DNA of 64,000 nucleotides, taken from the NCBI RefSeq assembly GCF_026914265.1, contig NC_069126.1, positions 30,693,354 through 30,757,353 on the forward strand, in the 5' to 3' direction. A program made the position numbers and the translations under genes. Positions 1-13,122 of the stretch are shown piece by piece. The stretch is from Mya arenaria (Eukaryota; Mollusca; Bivalvia; Myida; Myidae). Under the pieces are notes generated by a model. It was given only the letters and a program-made list of their open reading frames with translations, was not told where the DNA came from and searched no databases. Positions within the stretch are counted from its first letter, which is position 1, and each line of letters opens with the position of its first letter.

Positions 1-648
1 TTTGAGTGAACGGAGTCATATGTGGTCAAGCTTGGATATCGATACGTGTGTTAGAAAAACCTTGGTCAGTTGAAGCGGGAAAGCAAATAAAGAAGGAATT
101 CTTATAGTGGCTGCCATGAGGAAAATCTTGTCTGTTTCCAGGTATTTCTGTTTGGGTTGTGCTTAGATTTAATATTGTGTTGACTATGACGAAGTGTTTC
201 TATTGAGTTTTCGCGTTTCTTTTACTTGCTTGTTGTGAAACAAATCGTTCAGGACATTGGATCATTCAAAAGGTACCAGCTATATTTTAGTTATGGCACT
301 ATCTGCGCTTTTAGGATCATTTCCCATGAAAAGTCAAGCTTAAACTGTTTTCTCTAAATAGGTCACTTACTATTTCAAAAGCTTATCATTTATGAACTAC
401 AGTAAAATACGAACAAATGAATTAAGTACTCTAATGTTCATAATGAAATCAATTATTTTTAAGAGAAAAAATAGCATTCGTATAAATAATAAATAAAATA
501 TAGAATTTTAGAAAGACATTAATTGCAAACAGGCTTTTTCTGTTGGTTTAAGAAATACATCAAGAAAAAAATATCATTATACCATTTGTTTAAGTAAACG
601 TTTTATTGAATAAGTGACTGCATCAGTTCAATGGTTAAGCACTTTCAG
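1..648. other. Gene-free left flank of the tandem array
   Basis: AT-rich sequence without a supportable coding region. Its last 60 bases (pyrimidine-poor, ending in TTTCAG) resemble the segment that precedes each exon-like module of the array to the right, so it is probably a decayed edge of that array. Confidence 0.5.
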
Positions 649-769
649 CGTCTATGGTACCGGAACTGTCCAATCACCCAACCGGAAGTGATGCCCCCTG
701 CAGTGGAGTTGGCTACGTGACCAGATGACTATGGGCGACAACTCACTGATGATGACAGGGCTGTACAAG
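649..769 (+). other. Diverged exon-like module, left edge of array
   Basis: The segment follows ACTTTCAG and ends at CTGTACAAG before GTAAGC, so both borders look like good splice sites. Its first 70 bases are recognisably related to the module of the 708-bp array (shared CGTCTAYGGTACC start, CAACCGGAAG, GATGCC, GCAGTGGAGTTGGC), but the 3' half is unrelated and no frame runs through it without a stop. It is read here as an old copy or a non-coding exon; expression cannot be judged from sequence. Confidence 0.4.
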
Positions 770-2087
770 GTAAGCAGTGTATCATCGAAGACGTCCAACA
801 ATCGTTTAAAATATTCACATAGAATTTGCACATTGTTTTATTTTTTGTATCTTGACCATTCATTATGGTCTGTACATTTGCATCTGTTGTTTAAGAAAGA
901 CACTTGTAATTGTTGATTTTATTTCTTTGGTTGAATGTAGGAGCCTTTATTTCCGCGTTTTAATAAAATATAATAAATAAAATAGCATTCTAGAAAAAGA
1001 ACTTACTAACTAACGTTCTAGATGTAGTTGATCAATCCACAAACTCACTTGTGACTTGTTTCGATTTCTTTGCATTGCACTACATATACACATTCTTAGG
1101 ACCTAAACACTTTTTCTATGTCGTTGGCCTTATTTTAATTACCTTACAACTTTGTGCATGTGTCATCAGTGACAATGTTCACATGAATAGCAAGGCTAAT
1201 TAACTTGATTGTAAATTATATTTGGTTTCGATTATTAAAATAATTAACTGCATCTGTTCAATGTTATAGCGTCCACGTTTCCTGAAGTGGCCAAGCATCC
1301 AACCGGGAGAGATGCCCTTTGCAGCGGAGTTGGCGAAGAGGCGCAATGCAGCTACAGTTGCAGTCAGGTTTGCGTAAGCTTATGCGGACAACTTCATCGA
1401 CAAAGATATGTATTATTTTGCTCCCTTTCTTGAATAATTTGTGTTTTCACAATTTGGATCAGCATTTTTTTAAACAATCAATCTTAAAAGAATGTTTGCA
1501 CTAAGTAGGTAAGTAAGAACTTAATATTTCATAGCCTTATAATGAATTAATTAGAAATATGGGCAACATTTTGAAAGGTTCTTATTAAATCAATTATTTT
1601 ATTAAATATATCAATGATTCTTCGAATTAATGATTCCTTTTTTCCAAATACATGAAAATTCAAAAGGCATTTTCTGTTGGTTTTAGAAATCTTACTGTGA
1701 AAATGCTAAAAGGTGCCAGCATCCTTTCCGAAGATTTCTTTAACCGAACCCAAGTAGCAGAAAATGTTTATATTATTTTCGTGTATGTCAAAATATAATA
1801 TTTTTTAACTAAATGTTTCACATTGGTGGGAATTCAATTTTATAAGTCTAAACGTGGTTTATAATAACTGGTAGGAAATGCTCATGAAATGAGAGTGCAA
1901 AGCAATGTGAATAAATTTGTTTAATGAACATAAATTAATTGATTTCGAATTATATTTGTTTATTACTACTTTTATTCACATGTTTAACAATTGTTTATTT
2001 AAGTATGATACTTGCTTCTTTTATATATAAACTTCTTATTGAAATAAGTTACTGTATCGGGTTTTCATATAAATATCAATGTTACAG

Positions 2088-5000
2088 CGTCTGCGGTACC
2101 TGAAGCGTGGCCAACCATCCAACCGGAAGAGATGCCCTTTGCAGTTGAGTTGGTGAAGAGGCGTAATGCAGCTACAGTAGCAGTCAGGTTTGCGTAAGGT
2201 TATGTGGACAACGTCATCAACAAAGATATGTATTATTTTGCTCACATTTTTGTATAAGTTTTGTTTGCACTGTTTGGCTCAGCATTGTTTTTTTAACGAT
2301 TCATCTTGAAAGAATGGTTTTGCTTATTATGTCACTTTATATTTCATGGTCTTATGATGAATTTATTGAAATATATGGACAACTTTATAAATGTTCTTAT
2401 TAAATCAGTTAATTTATAAAATATATCAACGATTCTTCGATTTAATGATGCTTTCTTTCCAAATACACGAAAATTGAGAAGGCATTTTCTGTTGGTTTTT
2501 TAAATCTTACAGTGAAAATGCTATTAGGTGCCAGCATCCTTTCCCAAGATTTCTTTAACCGAACACAGGTAGCAGAAAATGTTTATTTCATTTTCGTTTA
2601 TGTCAAAATATAATATTTTTAAACAAAAAGTTTCACATTGGAGGGGTATCATTTGTACAAGTCTAAACGTGGTTTATAATAAATGGTAGGAAAGGCTCAT
2701 GAAATGAGAGTGCAAAACAATATACAACTGATTTAATTCATGTGATTATACTTGTTACTGTATCGGGTTTTCATATAAATATCAATGTTACAGCGTCCAC
2801 GGTACCTGAAGCGTGGCCAACCATCCAACCGGAAGAGATGGCCTTTGCAGAGGAGTTGGCGAAGAGGCGTAATGCAGCTTCAGTAGCAGTCAGGTTTGCG
2901 TAATGTTATGTGGACAACTTCATCGACAAAGATATGTATTATTTTGCTCACATATTTGTATAAGTTTTGTTTGCACTATTTGGCTCAGCATTGGTTTTTT
3001 TAACATTCATCTTGAAAGAATGGTTTTACTTATTATGTCACTTTATATTTCATGGCCTTATGATGAATTTATTGAAATATATGGTCAACTTTTTAAACGT
3101 TCTTATTAAATCAGTTATTTTATTAAAAATATCAATGATTCTTCGACTCAATGATGCTTTCTTTCCAAATACACGAAAATTGAAAAGCCATTTTCTGTTG
3201 TTTTTTTAAATCTTACAGTGAAAATGCTAAAAGGTGCCAGCATCCTTTCCCAAGATTTCTTTAACCGAACACAGGTAGCAGAAAATGTTTATTTCATTTT
3301 CGTGTAACTGTCAAAATACAATATGTTTAAACAAAAAGTTTCACATTGGAGGGGTATCATTTGTACAAGTCTTAACGTGGTATGTAATAAATGGTAGGAA
3401 AGGCTAATGAAATGAGAGTGCAAAACAATATAAAACTGATTTAATTCACATTATTATTCTTGTTACTGTATCGGGTTTTCATATAAATCTCAATGTTACA
3501 GCGTCAACGGTACCTGAAGCGTGGCCAACCATCCAACCGGAAGAAATGACCTCTGCAGTTGATTTGGCGAAGAGGCGTAATGCATCTACAGTAGCAGTCA
3601 GGTTTGCGTAAGGTTATGTGGACAACTTCATCGACAAAGATATGTATTATTTTGCTCACATTTTTGTATAAGTTTTGTTTGCACTATTTGACTCAGTATT
3701 GGTTTTTTTAAACCATTCATCTTGAAAGAATGGTTTCACTAAGTAGGTCACTTTATATTTCATGGCCTTATGATGAATTAATTAAAATAGATTGACAAAA
3801 TTTTGAAAGGTTCTTATTAAATCAATTATTTTATTAAACATATCAATGATTCTTCGAATTAATGATTCTTTCCTTCCAAATACATGAAAATTTAAAAGGC
3901 ATTTTCTGTTGGTTTTAGAAATCTTACAGTGAAAATGCTAAAAGGTGCCAGCATCCTTTCCGAAGATTTCTTTAACCGAACTCGAGTAGCAGAAAATGTT
4001 TATTTCATTTTCGTGTATGTCAAAATACAATATGTTTAAATAAAATGTTACACATTGGAGGGGTATCCTTTGTACAAGTCCAAACGTGGTTAATAATAAA
4101 TGGTGGGAAAGGCTCATGAAATGAGAGTGCAAAACAATATAAAACCAATTTAATTCATATGGCTATACTTGTTACTGCATCGGTTTTTCATTTAAAAAAA
4201 CAATATTACAGCGTCTACGGTATCTGATGCGTGGCCAACCATCCAACCGCAAGAGATGCCCTTTGCAGTGGAGTTGGCGAAGAGACGTAATGCAGCTTCA
4301 GTAGCAGTCAGGTTTGCGTAAGGTTATGTGGACAACTTCATCGACAAAGATATGTATTATTTTGCTCACATGTTTGTATAAGTTTTGTTTGCACTATTTG
4401 GCTCAGCATTTGTTTTTTTTAAACGATTCATCTTGAAAGAATGTATTTACTTATTATGTCACTTTATATTTCATGGCCTTATGATGAATTAATTGAAATA
4501 TATATGGACAACTTTTTAAACGTTCTTATTAACTCAGTTATTTTATGAAACTTATCAATGATTCTTCGAATTAATGTTGCTTTCTTTAAATCGAAGAATC
4601 ATTGATATTTTTAATAAAACAACTGATTTAATAAGAACCTTTAAAAAGCCAAATACATGAAAAATGAAAAGGCATTTTATGTTGGTCTTAGAAATCTTAC
4701 TGTGAAAATGCTTTAAGGTGCCAGCATCCTTTCCCAAGATTTCTTTAACCGAACTCGAGTAGCAGAAAATGTTTGTTTCATTTTCGTGTATGTCAAAATA
4801 TAATATGTTTAAATAAAATGTTACACATTGGAGGGGTATCATTTGTACAAGTTCAAACGTGGTTAATAATAAATGGTAGGAAAGGCTCATGAAATGAGAG
4901 TGCAAAACAATATAAAAATGATTTAATTTATATGGCTATACTTGTTACTGCATCGGTTTTTCATTTAAAAATCAATATTACAGCGTCTGCGGTACCTGAA

Positions 5001-8000
5001 GCGTGGCCAACCATCAAACCGCAAGAGATGCCCTTTGCAGTGGAGTTGGCGAAGAGACGTAATGCAGCTTCAGTAGCAGTCAGGTTTGCGTAAGGTTATG
5101 TGGACAACTTCATCGACAAAGATATGTATTATTTTGCTCACATTTTTGTATAAGTTTTGTTTGCACAATATGGCTCAGCATTTTTTTTAAATGATTCATC
5201 TTAAAAGAATTTATTCACTTATTATGTCACTTTATATTTCATGGCCTTATTATGAATTAATTGAAATATATATGGACAACTTTTTAAACGTTCTTATTAA
5301 TTAACTCAGTTATTTTATTAAACATATCAATGAGTCTTCGAATTAATGATGCTTTCTTTCCAAATACACGAAAAATGAAAAGGCATTTTCTGTTGGTTTT
5401 AGAAATCTTACAGTGAATATGCTATTAGGTGCCAGCATCCTTTCCCAAGATTTCTTTAACCGAACACAGGTAGCAAAAAATGTTTATTTCATTTTCGTTT
5501 ATGTCAAAATATAATATTTTTAAACAAAAAGTTTCACATCGGAGGGGTATCATTTGTACAAGTCTAAACGTCTTTTATTATACTTGTTACTGTATCGGGT
5601 TTTCATATAAATAACAATGTCACAGTGTCCACGGCACCTGAATCGTGGCCAACCATCCAACCGAAAGAGACGACCTTTGCAGAGGAGTTGGCGAAGAGGC
5701 GTAATGCAGCTTCAGTAGCAGTCAGGTTTGCGTAAGGTTATGTGGACAACTTCATCGACAAAGATATGTATTATTTTGCTCACATATTTGTATAAGTTTT
5801 GTTTGCACTATTTGGCTCTGCGTTATTTTTTTTAACGATTCATCTTGAAAGAATGGTTTTACTTATTATGTCACTTTATATTTCATGGCCTTATGATGAA
5901 TTTATTGAAATATATGGTCAACTTTTAAAAGGTTCTTATTAAATAAGTTATTTTATTAAACATATCAATGATTCTTCGACTTAATGATGCTTTCTTTCCA
6001 AATACACGAAACTGAAAAGCCATTTTCTGTTGGGTTTTTTAATCTTACAGTGAAAATGCTAAAAGGTGCCAGCATCCTTTCCTAAGATTTCTTTAACCGA
6101 ACACAGGTAGCAGAAAATGTTTATTTCATTTTCGTGTAACTGTCAAAATATAATATGTTTAAACAAAAAGTTTCACATTGGAGGGGTATCATTTGTACAA
6201 GTATTAACGTGGTATGTAATAAATGGTAGAAAAAGGCTCACGAAATGAGAGTGCAAAACAATATAAAACTGATTTAATTCATATGATTATTCTTGTTACT
6301 GTATCGGGTTTTCATATAAATCTCAATGTTACAGCGTCAACGGTACCTGAAGCGTGGCCAACCATCCAACCGGATGAGATGACCTTTGCAGTTGAGTTGG
6401 CGAAGAGGCGTAATGCATCTACAGTAGCAGTCAGGTTTGGGTAAGGTTATGTGGACAACTTCATCGACAAAGATATGTATTATTTTGCTCACATTTTTGT
6501 ATAAGTTTTTGTTTGCACTATTTGACTCAGTATTGTTTTTTTAAACCATTCATCTTGAAAGAATGGTTTCACTAAGTAGGTCACTTTATATTTCATGGCC
6601 TTATGATGAATTAATTAAAATAGATTGACAAAAGTTTGAAAGGTTCTTATTAAATCAATTATTTTATTAAACATATCAATGATTCTTTCCTTCCAAAAAC
6701 ATGAAAATTTAAAAGGCATTTTTTGTTGGTTTTAGAAATCTAACAGTGAAAATGCTAAAAGGTGCCAGCATCCTTTCCCAAGATTTCTTTAACCGAACTC
6801 GAGTAGCAGAAAATGTTTATTTCATTTTCGTGTATGTCAAAATATAATATGTTTAAAAAAAATGTTACACATTGGAGGGGTATCCTTTGTACAAGTCCAA
6901 ACGTGGTTTATAATAAACGGTAGGAAAGGCTCATGAAATGAGAGTGCAAAACAATATAAAACCAATTTAATTCATATGGCTATACATGTACTTGTAACTG
7001 CATCGGTTTTTCATTTAAAAACAATATTACAGCGTCTACGGTACCTGAAGCGTGGCCAACCATCAAACCGCAAGAGATGCCCTTTGCAGTGGAGTTGGCG
7101 AAGAGACGTAATGCAGCTTCAGTAGCAGTCAGGTTTGCGTAAGGTTATGTGGACGATTTCATCGACAAAGATATGTATTATTTTGCTCACATTTTTGTAT
7201 AAGTTTTGTTTGCACTATATGGCTCAGCATTGTTTTTTAAACGATTCATCTTGAAAGAATGTATTTGCTTATTATGTCACTTTATATTTCATGGCCTTAT
7301 GATGAATTAATTGAAATATATATGGACAAGTTTTTAAACGTTCTTATTAATAAACTCAGTTATTTTATGAAACATATCAATGAGTCTTCGAATTAATGAT
7401 GCTTTCTTTCCAAATACACGAAAAATGAAAAGGCATTTTTTGTTGGTTTTAGAAATCTTACAGTGAAAATGCTATTAGGTGCCAGCATCCTTTCCCAAGA
7501 TTTCTTTAACCGAACACAGGTAGCAGAAAATGTTTATTTCATTTTCGTTTATGTCAAAATATAATATTTTTAAACAAAAAGTTTCACATTGGAGGGGTAT
7601 CATTTGTACAAGTCTAAACGTGGTTTATAATAAATGGTAGGAAAGGCTCATGAAATGAGAGTGCAAAACAATATAAAACTGATTTAATTCATATGATTAT
7701 ACTTGTTACTGTATCGGGTTTTCATATAAATAACAATGTTACAGCGTCCACGGTACCTGAAGCGTGGCCAACCATCCAACCGGAAGAGATGACCTTTGCA
7801 GAGGAGTTGGCGAAGAGGCGTAATGCAGCTTCAGTAGCAGTCAGGTTTGCGTAAGGTTATGTGGACAACTTCATCGACAAAGATATGTATTATTTTGCTC
7901 ACATATTTGTATAAGTTTTGTTTGCACTATTTGGCTCAGCATTGGGTTTTTTAACGATTCATCTTGAAAGAATGGTTTTACTTATTATGTCACTTTATAT

Positions 8001-9275
8001 TTCATGGCCTTATGATGAATTTATTGAAGTATATGGTCAACTTTTTAAAGGTTCTTATTAAATCAGTTATTTTATTAAACATATCAATGATTCTTCGACT
8101 TAATGATGCTTTCTTTCCAAATACACGAAAATTGAAAAGGCATTTTCTGTTGGTTTTTTAAATCTTACAGTGAAAATGCTAAAAGGTGCCAGCATCCTTT
8201 CCCAAGATTTCTTTAACCGAACACAGGTAGCAGAAAATGTTTATTTCATTTTCGTGTAACTGTCAAAATATAATATGTTTAAACAAAAAGTTTCACATTG
8301 GAGGGGTATCATTTGTACAAGTCTAAACGTGGTATGTAATAAATGGTAGGAAAGGCTCACGAAATGAGAGTGCAAAACAATATAAAACTGATTTAATTTA
8401 TATGATTATTCTTGTTACTGTATCGGGTTTTCATATGAATCTCAAAGTTACAGCGTCAACGGTACCTGAAGCGTGGCCAACCATCCAACCGGAAGAGATG
8501 ACCTTTGCAGTTGAGTTGGCGAAGAGGGGTAATGCATCTACAGTAGCAGTCAGGTTTGCGTAAGGTTATGTGGACAACTTCATCGACAAAGATATGTATT
8601 ATTTTGCTCACATTTTTGTATAAGTTTTTGTTTGCACTATTTGACTCAGTATTGTTTTTTTTAAACCATTCATCTTGAAAGAATGGTTTCACTAAGTAGG
8701 TCACTTTATATTTCATGGCCTTATGATGAATTAATTAAATTAGATTGACAAAAGTTTGTAAGGTTCTTATTAAATCAATTATTTTATTAAACATATCAAT
8801 GATTCTTCGAACTAATGATTCTTTCCTTCCAAATGCATGAAAATTTAAAAGGCATTTTCTGTTGGTTTTAGAAATCTTACAGTGAAAATGCTAAAAAGTG
8901 CCAGCATCCTTTCCGAAGATTTCTTTAACCGAACTCGAGTAGCAGAAAATGTTTATTTCATTTTCGTGTATGTCAAAATATAATATGTTTAAATAAAATG
9001 TTACACATTGGAGGGGTATCCTTTGTTCAAGTCCAAACGTGGTTAATAATAAACGGTAGGAAAGGCTCATGAAATGAGAGTGCAAAACAATATAAAACCA
9101 ATTTAATTCATATGGCTATACATGTACTTGTTACTGCATCGGTTTTTCATTTAAAAAACAATATTACAGCGTCTACGGTACCTGAAGCGTGGCCAACCAT
9201 CCAACCGCAAGAGATGCCCTTTGCAGTGGAGTTGGCGAAGAGACGTAATGCAGCTTCAGTAGCAGTCAGGTTTGC
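2088..9275 (+). other. Repeated 106-nt exon-like module (11 open copies)
   Basis: In each unit the module lies between a TTACAG (acceptor-like) and a GTAAGG (donor-like) and is 106 nt long, for example 2088-2193, 2794-2899, 3502-3607 and 9170-9275. One frame (two leading bases, then codons) is open in all eleven copies from 2088 on and encodes a peptide beginning STVPEAWPTIQPEEMPFAVE and ending LAKRRNAATVAVRFA. The copies differ at several residues (E/Q/D, P/T/A, V/E, A/S/T), yet none has an indel or stop, whereas the spacers have many indels. The copy at 1270 has lost frame. Because 106 is not a multiple of three, successive copies cannot be joined in one frame. They are either alternatives for one another, or non-coding. 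The family is not recognised. Confidence 0.45.
4500..4655. repeat. Inverted duplication inside one array unit
   Basis: In the unit that starts at 4212, the spacer segment containing ATCAATGATTCTTCGA is followed at once by its own reverse complement (TCGAAGAATCATTGAT, then TTAATAAAAC and TTTAATAAGAACCTTT), forming a hairpin-capable arm pair of about 60 bp. It accounts for the extra length of this unit, and no other unit has it. Confidence 0.75.
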
Positions 9276-9991
9276 GTAAGGTTATGTGGACGATTTCATC
9301 GACAAAGATATGTATTATTTTGCTCACAGTTTTGTATAAGTTTTGTTTGCACTATATGGCTCAGCATTGTTTTTTTTTAAACGATTCATCTTGAAAGAAT
9401 ATATTTGCTTATTATGTCACTTTATATTTCATGGCCTTATGATGAATTAATTGAAATATATATGGACAACTTTTTAAACGTTCTTATTAACTCAGTTATT
9501 TTATGAAACTTATCAATGATTCTTCGAATTAAAGATGCTTTCTTTCCAAATGCACGAAAATTGAAAAGGCATTTTCTGTTGGTTTTAGAAATCTTACAGT
9601 GAAAATGCTATAAGGTGCCAGCATCCTTTCCGAAGATTTCTTTAACCGAACTCGAGTAGCAGAAAATGCCCTTTTTATATTCTCGTGTTTATATATATTA
9701 ATCTAATATTGCACATCCGATGGGCTTAGTTTGTATTATTTTGATTGTGGTTTATTATAGACTTGTAGGAAATGCTCATGAAATGGAAGTGAAAAGCAAT
9801 TTAAAAAATATTACGATAATAAATTATGAATAAAATTGTTAAATGAGATTTTTTTAATTGAATTGGAAAGTTATTTGTTAAGTATCTCTTCAATTCATAT
9901 GATTAACATTTGTTTATTTGATGATGAAACTTTATTTAGTTATATATTTAACTTTTTTTATATAAGTGACTGCGTTCGTTCAATTTTTCAG

Positions 9992-10078
9992 CGTGGGTTC
10001 CACCATCCGGTTTAGAATTGATGCCCCGCGCATTGAGCTTTGGATGACATATCACGTATGATACTTGAACAGGAGCAG
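9992..10078 (+). other. Diverged exon-like module, right edge of array
   Basis: This segment lies between TTTTTCAG and GTGAGC, both good splice-site matches. It keeps traces of the array module (CCATCCGG, GATGCCCCGCGCA, TTGAGCTTTGG) with deletions. It has no usable reading frame. It is probably an old array copy, possibly a non-coding exon. Confidence 0.35.
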
Positions 10079-10754
10079 GTGAGCATTGTGTATAAAACTT
10101 GAGTTTGAAATATATGATATAACAATGATTCGGTTATACATGGTCGATTTTAATATTGATGAAAATTGATTGCAGTCTGTACAGGGGATACTAGTGTTTT
10201 TGATTGTCAATTCGGTCTTGCAAAATGATCGTATTGTTTCTAGTCTGACCTTTCGAAGAATAAGGAGGGCTATACTTTTTGTTTAAGCATTGTTGTCAGC
10301 GTTCAAATTTTTCAACGTTGTTTAGAACCATCACACAATTAGGTTACATACCACCATATCCTACTAAATACAAATTATGACCCCTGATAGACTTAAGAAC
10401 CTTGGGTTTTGGGGTACAGAGTTTGTTAATCTTTAGGTGAAGCTGGGATTTTAACAAATAACTTTTATACTCTTCATTCAGTTAACTGTATGCAATTGTT
10501 TACGGCCGTTAAACAATAACGCTACATACCTCCATGTTACTACCATGAAACTTTGGATTTTTACTCAGATATGAAATGACGTTCATGAAATGGATTTCAT
10601 TCTAAACAATTGTACACGGCCACCTAACAATACGATTTCATAATTCCATAGTATCCTAAATACAAATTATTACCCTTGATCGACTTTGTTTTTAATCATG
10701 ATGATGATTTTTAACTTTACCCTCACTTGACCAATATGTGGTTCAATATTTCAG

Positions 10755-11181
10755 TGTCCAGGAAACCGGAAGTGTCACACCTTGCAACCCGGAGTGATAC
10801 CTCTTGCATCCTGAACGATACTCCATCAGTGGCATTTGCAATGGTACGAATTGATCAAAACATTGCTTGATTGAATTTTAGAACTTAAATAAAGTTAATA
10901 TTTAATGGAAATATCATAATTGAAATATCCCTCTTGTTCGTTCGAATGGCATTCGTACAAAAAAGATATAAACTTTAATTGATATTAATCTTAATGATTA
11001 AAATTGTAATGAAGATGGTTAAAACGATGATGATGCTGATCTTGTTATGTTAAAGGATAATGATTTTCTCATCAAGATATCTAAACATGATTGATATTTT
11101 GTTGTTTAATACAATTTCAGCCCGAAGGCCGCACATACCTGTCTTGTGGCCATGGGTGACAACTTAGTGATGACACAATGG
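10755..11181 (+). other. Two further exon-like remnants (10755-10843, 11121-11181)
   Basis: The segment 10755-10843 follows ATATTTCAG, ends before GTACG, and contains three CCGGAAGTGTCACA / CCGGAGTGATACC-like stretches that echo the array module. The segment 11121-11181 follows CAATTTCAG and shares ATGGGTGACAACTTAGTGATGACA with the module at 649-769 (ATGGGCGACAACTCACTGATGATGACA). Together with 649 and 9992 they outline an older series of related exon-like pieces on the plus strand. No open frame connects them. Confidence 0.3.
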
Positions 11182-11309
11182 GTAACACCTCACTGATAAC
11201 ACAATCGCTTGATTGCTAAACTGGACCATGCCTTTTCACAGAAAACACAATGGAAAATGAAATATTCAATACATTGACACTCTATTTTTGGGCCTTGTGT
11301 TGATCGATA

Positions 11310-11500
11310 AGATTTTAACATGTATGTGACAACCTTATACTGATGGGACATTATAATGGTTATGTTACATTCTTATACTGAAGTGACTTTCATATGTTGA
11401 TTTGACATTCTTATGTTGATGTGACATTCTAATGTTTTATGAATTTTTATATTGTTGTGACATTTCAATATTTATGTGAAATTAGTATATTGATGTGATA
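11310..11500. repeat. Degenerate short tandem repeat
   Basis: Loose repeats of roughly 20-24 bp with the core TTGATGTGACATTCTTATGT occur about eight times with many changes. No coding content. Confidence 0.6.
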
Positions 11501-12155
11501 TGTGTTTATACAAACATTCATGTCCGGATGGATTCCGTAGTTCCTATATTCTGAGGAATGAATTAGGGGTTATCTGTTTTAGTTAAGCCCTACGTGCATC
11601 GCTACGGTAACACGTTTCATCCACCGGGTGTTTTTCGTGGGCGGCTGTCATTCCTATGAAGGATATATGATCAAATCTGTATCACCGTTAGAAGAAATAA
11701 GACTCTTTGAAACTTTGCAATTATTTATTATTGACAAATGGTAATATACAGGTTTGATCAGGGCATGTGTCGGAGGGGCCGGCAACATTTAGATAGAATG
11801 GAACAGTATATTCGAGCTTTTCAGTGTTGTTAAAATATTTATGTAGATCATTTGCTTTAACAGAAAATTGTTTGTATGCGTCTGTATGTCCCACACTGCT
11901 CCAACATGTGCTAAAATAAATATCGAAGTCTAGCCCCATGCAAACATATATTGATTTTGTTTGAACTTAATAAATATTAAAATTATTTTTTCGTTATGCT
12001 TAATTCTTCGATGAACTAATATTTCAGTTTTTTGGGAATACCCAGTAAAGGTATTAAGATCCAATAAGATCCAAATGTGAATTGGTTACCCTACAGGAGA
12101 GGTGTTTGCGTGCATCCACTATCTAGCAACGAAGGTTACCTCAATTTAAGAACAT

Positions 12156-12499
12156 TTAAAGACCTTGTAGTGGCACTCTTATTCTGAATCAATACATACA
12201 CATGTATAACCATCACTTTTGGTTGATAAACATTTTAACTTCTTACAAAATAATGAATTCATGGAAACAATAACTGATAACAAGATTGTAACCGTGCATT
12301 TAATAGGTGAAACGCCAAAAAAAATGATTGAGTGCTAAAAGCTCCTGTGATCTACTGTGGTCTCATAAGGTAGAAAGACTGTGTTTCATGCACCTTTCTT
12401 AACCATTATTTTCGACATTTATTCATCGTTTTTGTTATATTAAAACAATTGTATTAATTGTGGTAAATCTTATTTGGTATTAAGAGCGCATCTTTAAAG
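12156..12499 (+). mobile_element. MITE family 2, copy 1
   Basis: A non-autonomous element of about 350 bp, related over most of its length to copies at 16721-17096 (opposite strand) and 29824-30206. Its ends are imperfect inverted repeats around CACTCTTATTC. Shared internal landmarks are ATAACAAGATTGTAA, GGTCTCATAAGGTAGAAA and TTTTCGACATTTATTCATC. It has no coding capacity. Confidence 0.7.
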
Positions 12500-13122
12500 T
12501 AATTGGGTCTACCACAAAAAACATACAAGAGATTACACTTATCAACGTTTTACCCAATACGAGAAGCGTGGACATATGGGGGACTTAAGACAGTAATAAA
12601 TGCATTCATAAATAAATAAATAAATACATATTTATAAATATAGAAATATTTTTCCGAAAGATAAACATTAGATTAAGAAAGAAATAGGATTCATAAGTGA
12701 CGTACATCAGGGATTCTAAATACTTAAACAAACTCCATGGCCTCACATTTGCTTTAAACCCAAACGAGCTCTTCGCCTAGTACGCGCACTAGACGGGATT
12801 TATTGATACATATTAGAAGGTTGTGGAAAAAGCAAAATCGATTAGCTGTCAAATTCGAAAGAGTTTTTTGTGTCACAGGCAGCAGTTACGTTGACAGGAC
12901 CCACCGTATGGCCACCCCCCTCTAAAAAAAAAAATTCAAGACCAAAAATGATTGGAACATGATTATTTATCATAAAAGCATCAATATCAACCAAAAATTC
13001 CACTAAAAATTGTTTCCCAATATTTACTATTATTATATAGTAAAGGCTGACATTTGAAGGCCCTCGTACGTAGGGTGGTGCTTTTGAAAAGCACGTAACT
13101 AACTTATTTTTCAACCAATTTC

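Larger units (their letters stand above)
1270..9740 (+). repeat. Tandem array of ~708-bp units (12 copies)
   Basis: Twelve consecutive units whose modules start at 1270, 2088, 2794, 3502, 4212, 4984, 5626, 6335, 7033, 7745, 8454 and 9170. The usual spacing is 698-716 bp. The exceptions are 772 bp after 4212, caused by an internal inverted duplication, and 642 bp after 4984, caused by a deletion near 5570. The first unit and the far right are diverged while the middle is homogenised, as expected for unequal exchange. Units fall into three types by their encoded module and flanks: b (2794, 5626, 7745), c (3502, 6335, 8454) and a (4212, 4984, 7033, 9170), giving the order b-c-a, a, b-c-a, b-c-a. 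The array therefore has a higher-order unit of about 2.12 kb. Each unit consists of the 106-nt module and about 600 bp of AT-rich spacer with many short poly-T runs. Confidence 0.9.

Noticed and set aside
11721-11939. Minus-strand 72-codon frame with several cysteines
   Set aside because: No family recognised, no flanking splice or promoter context; not enough to call a gene.
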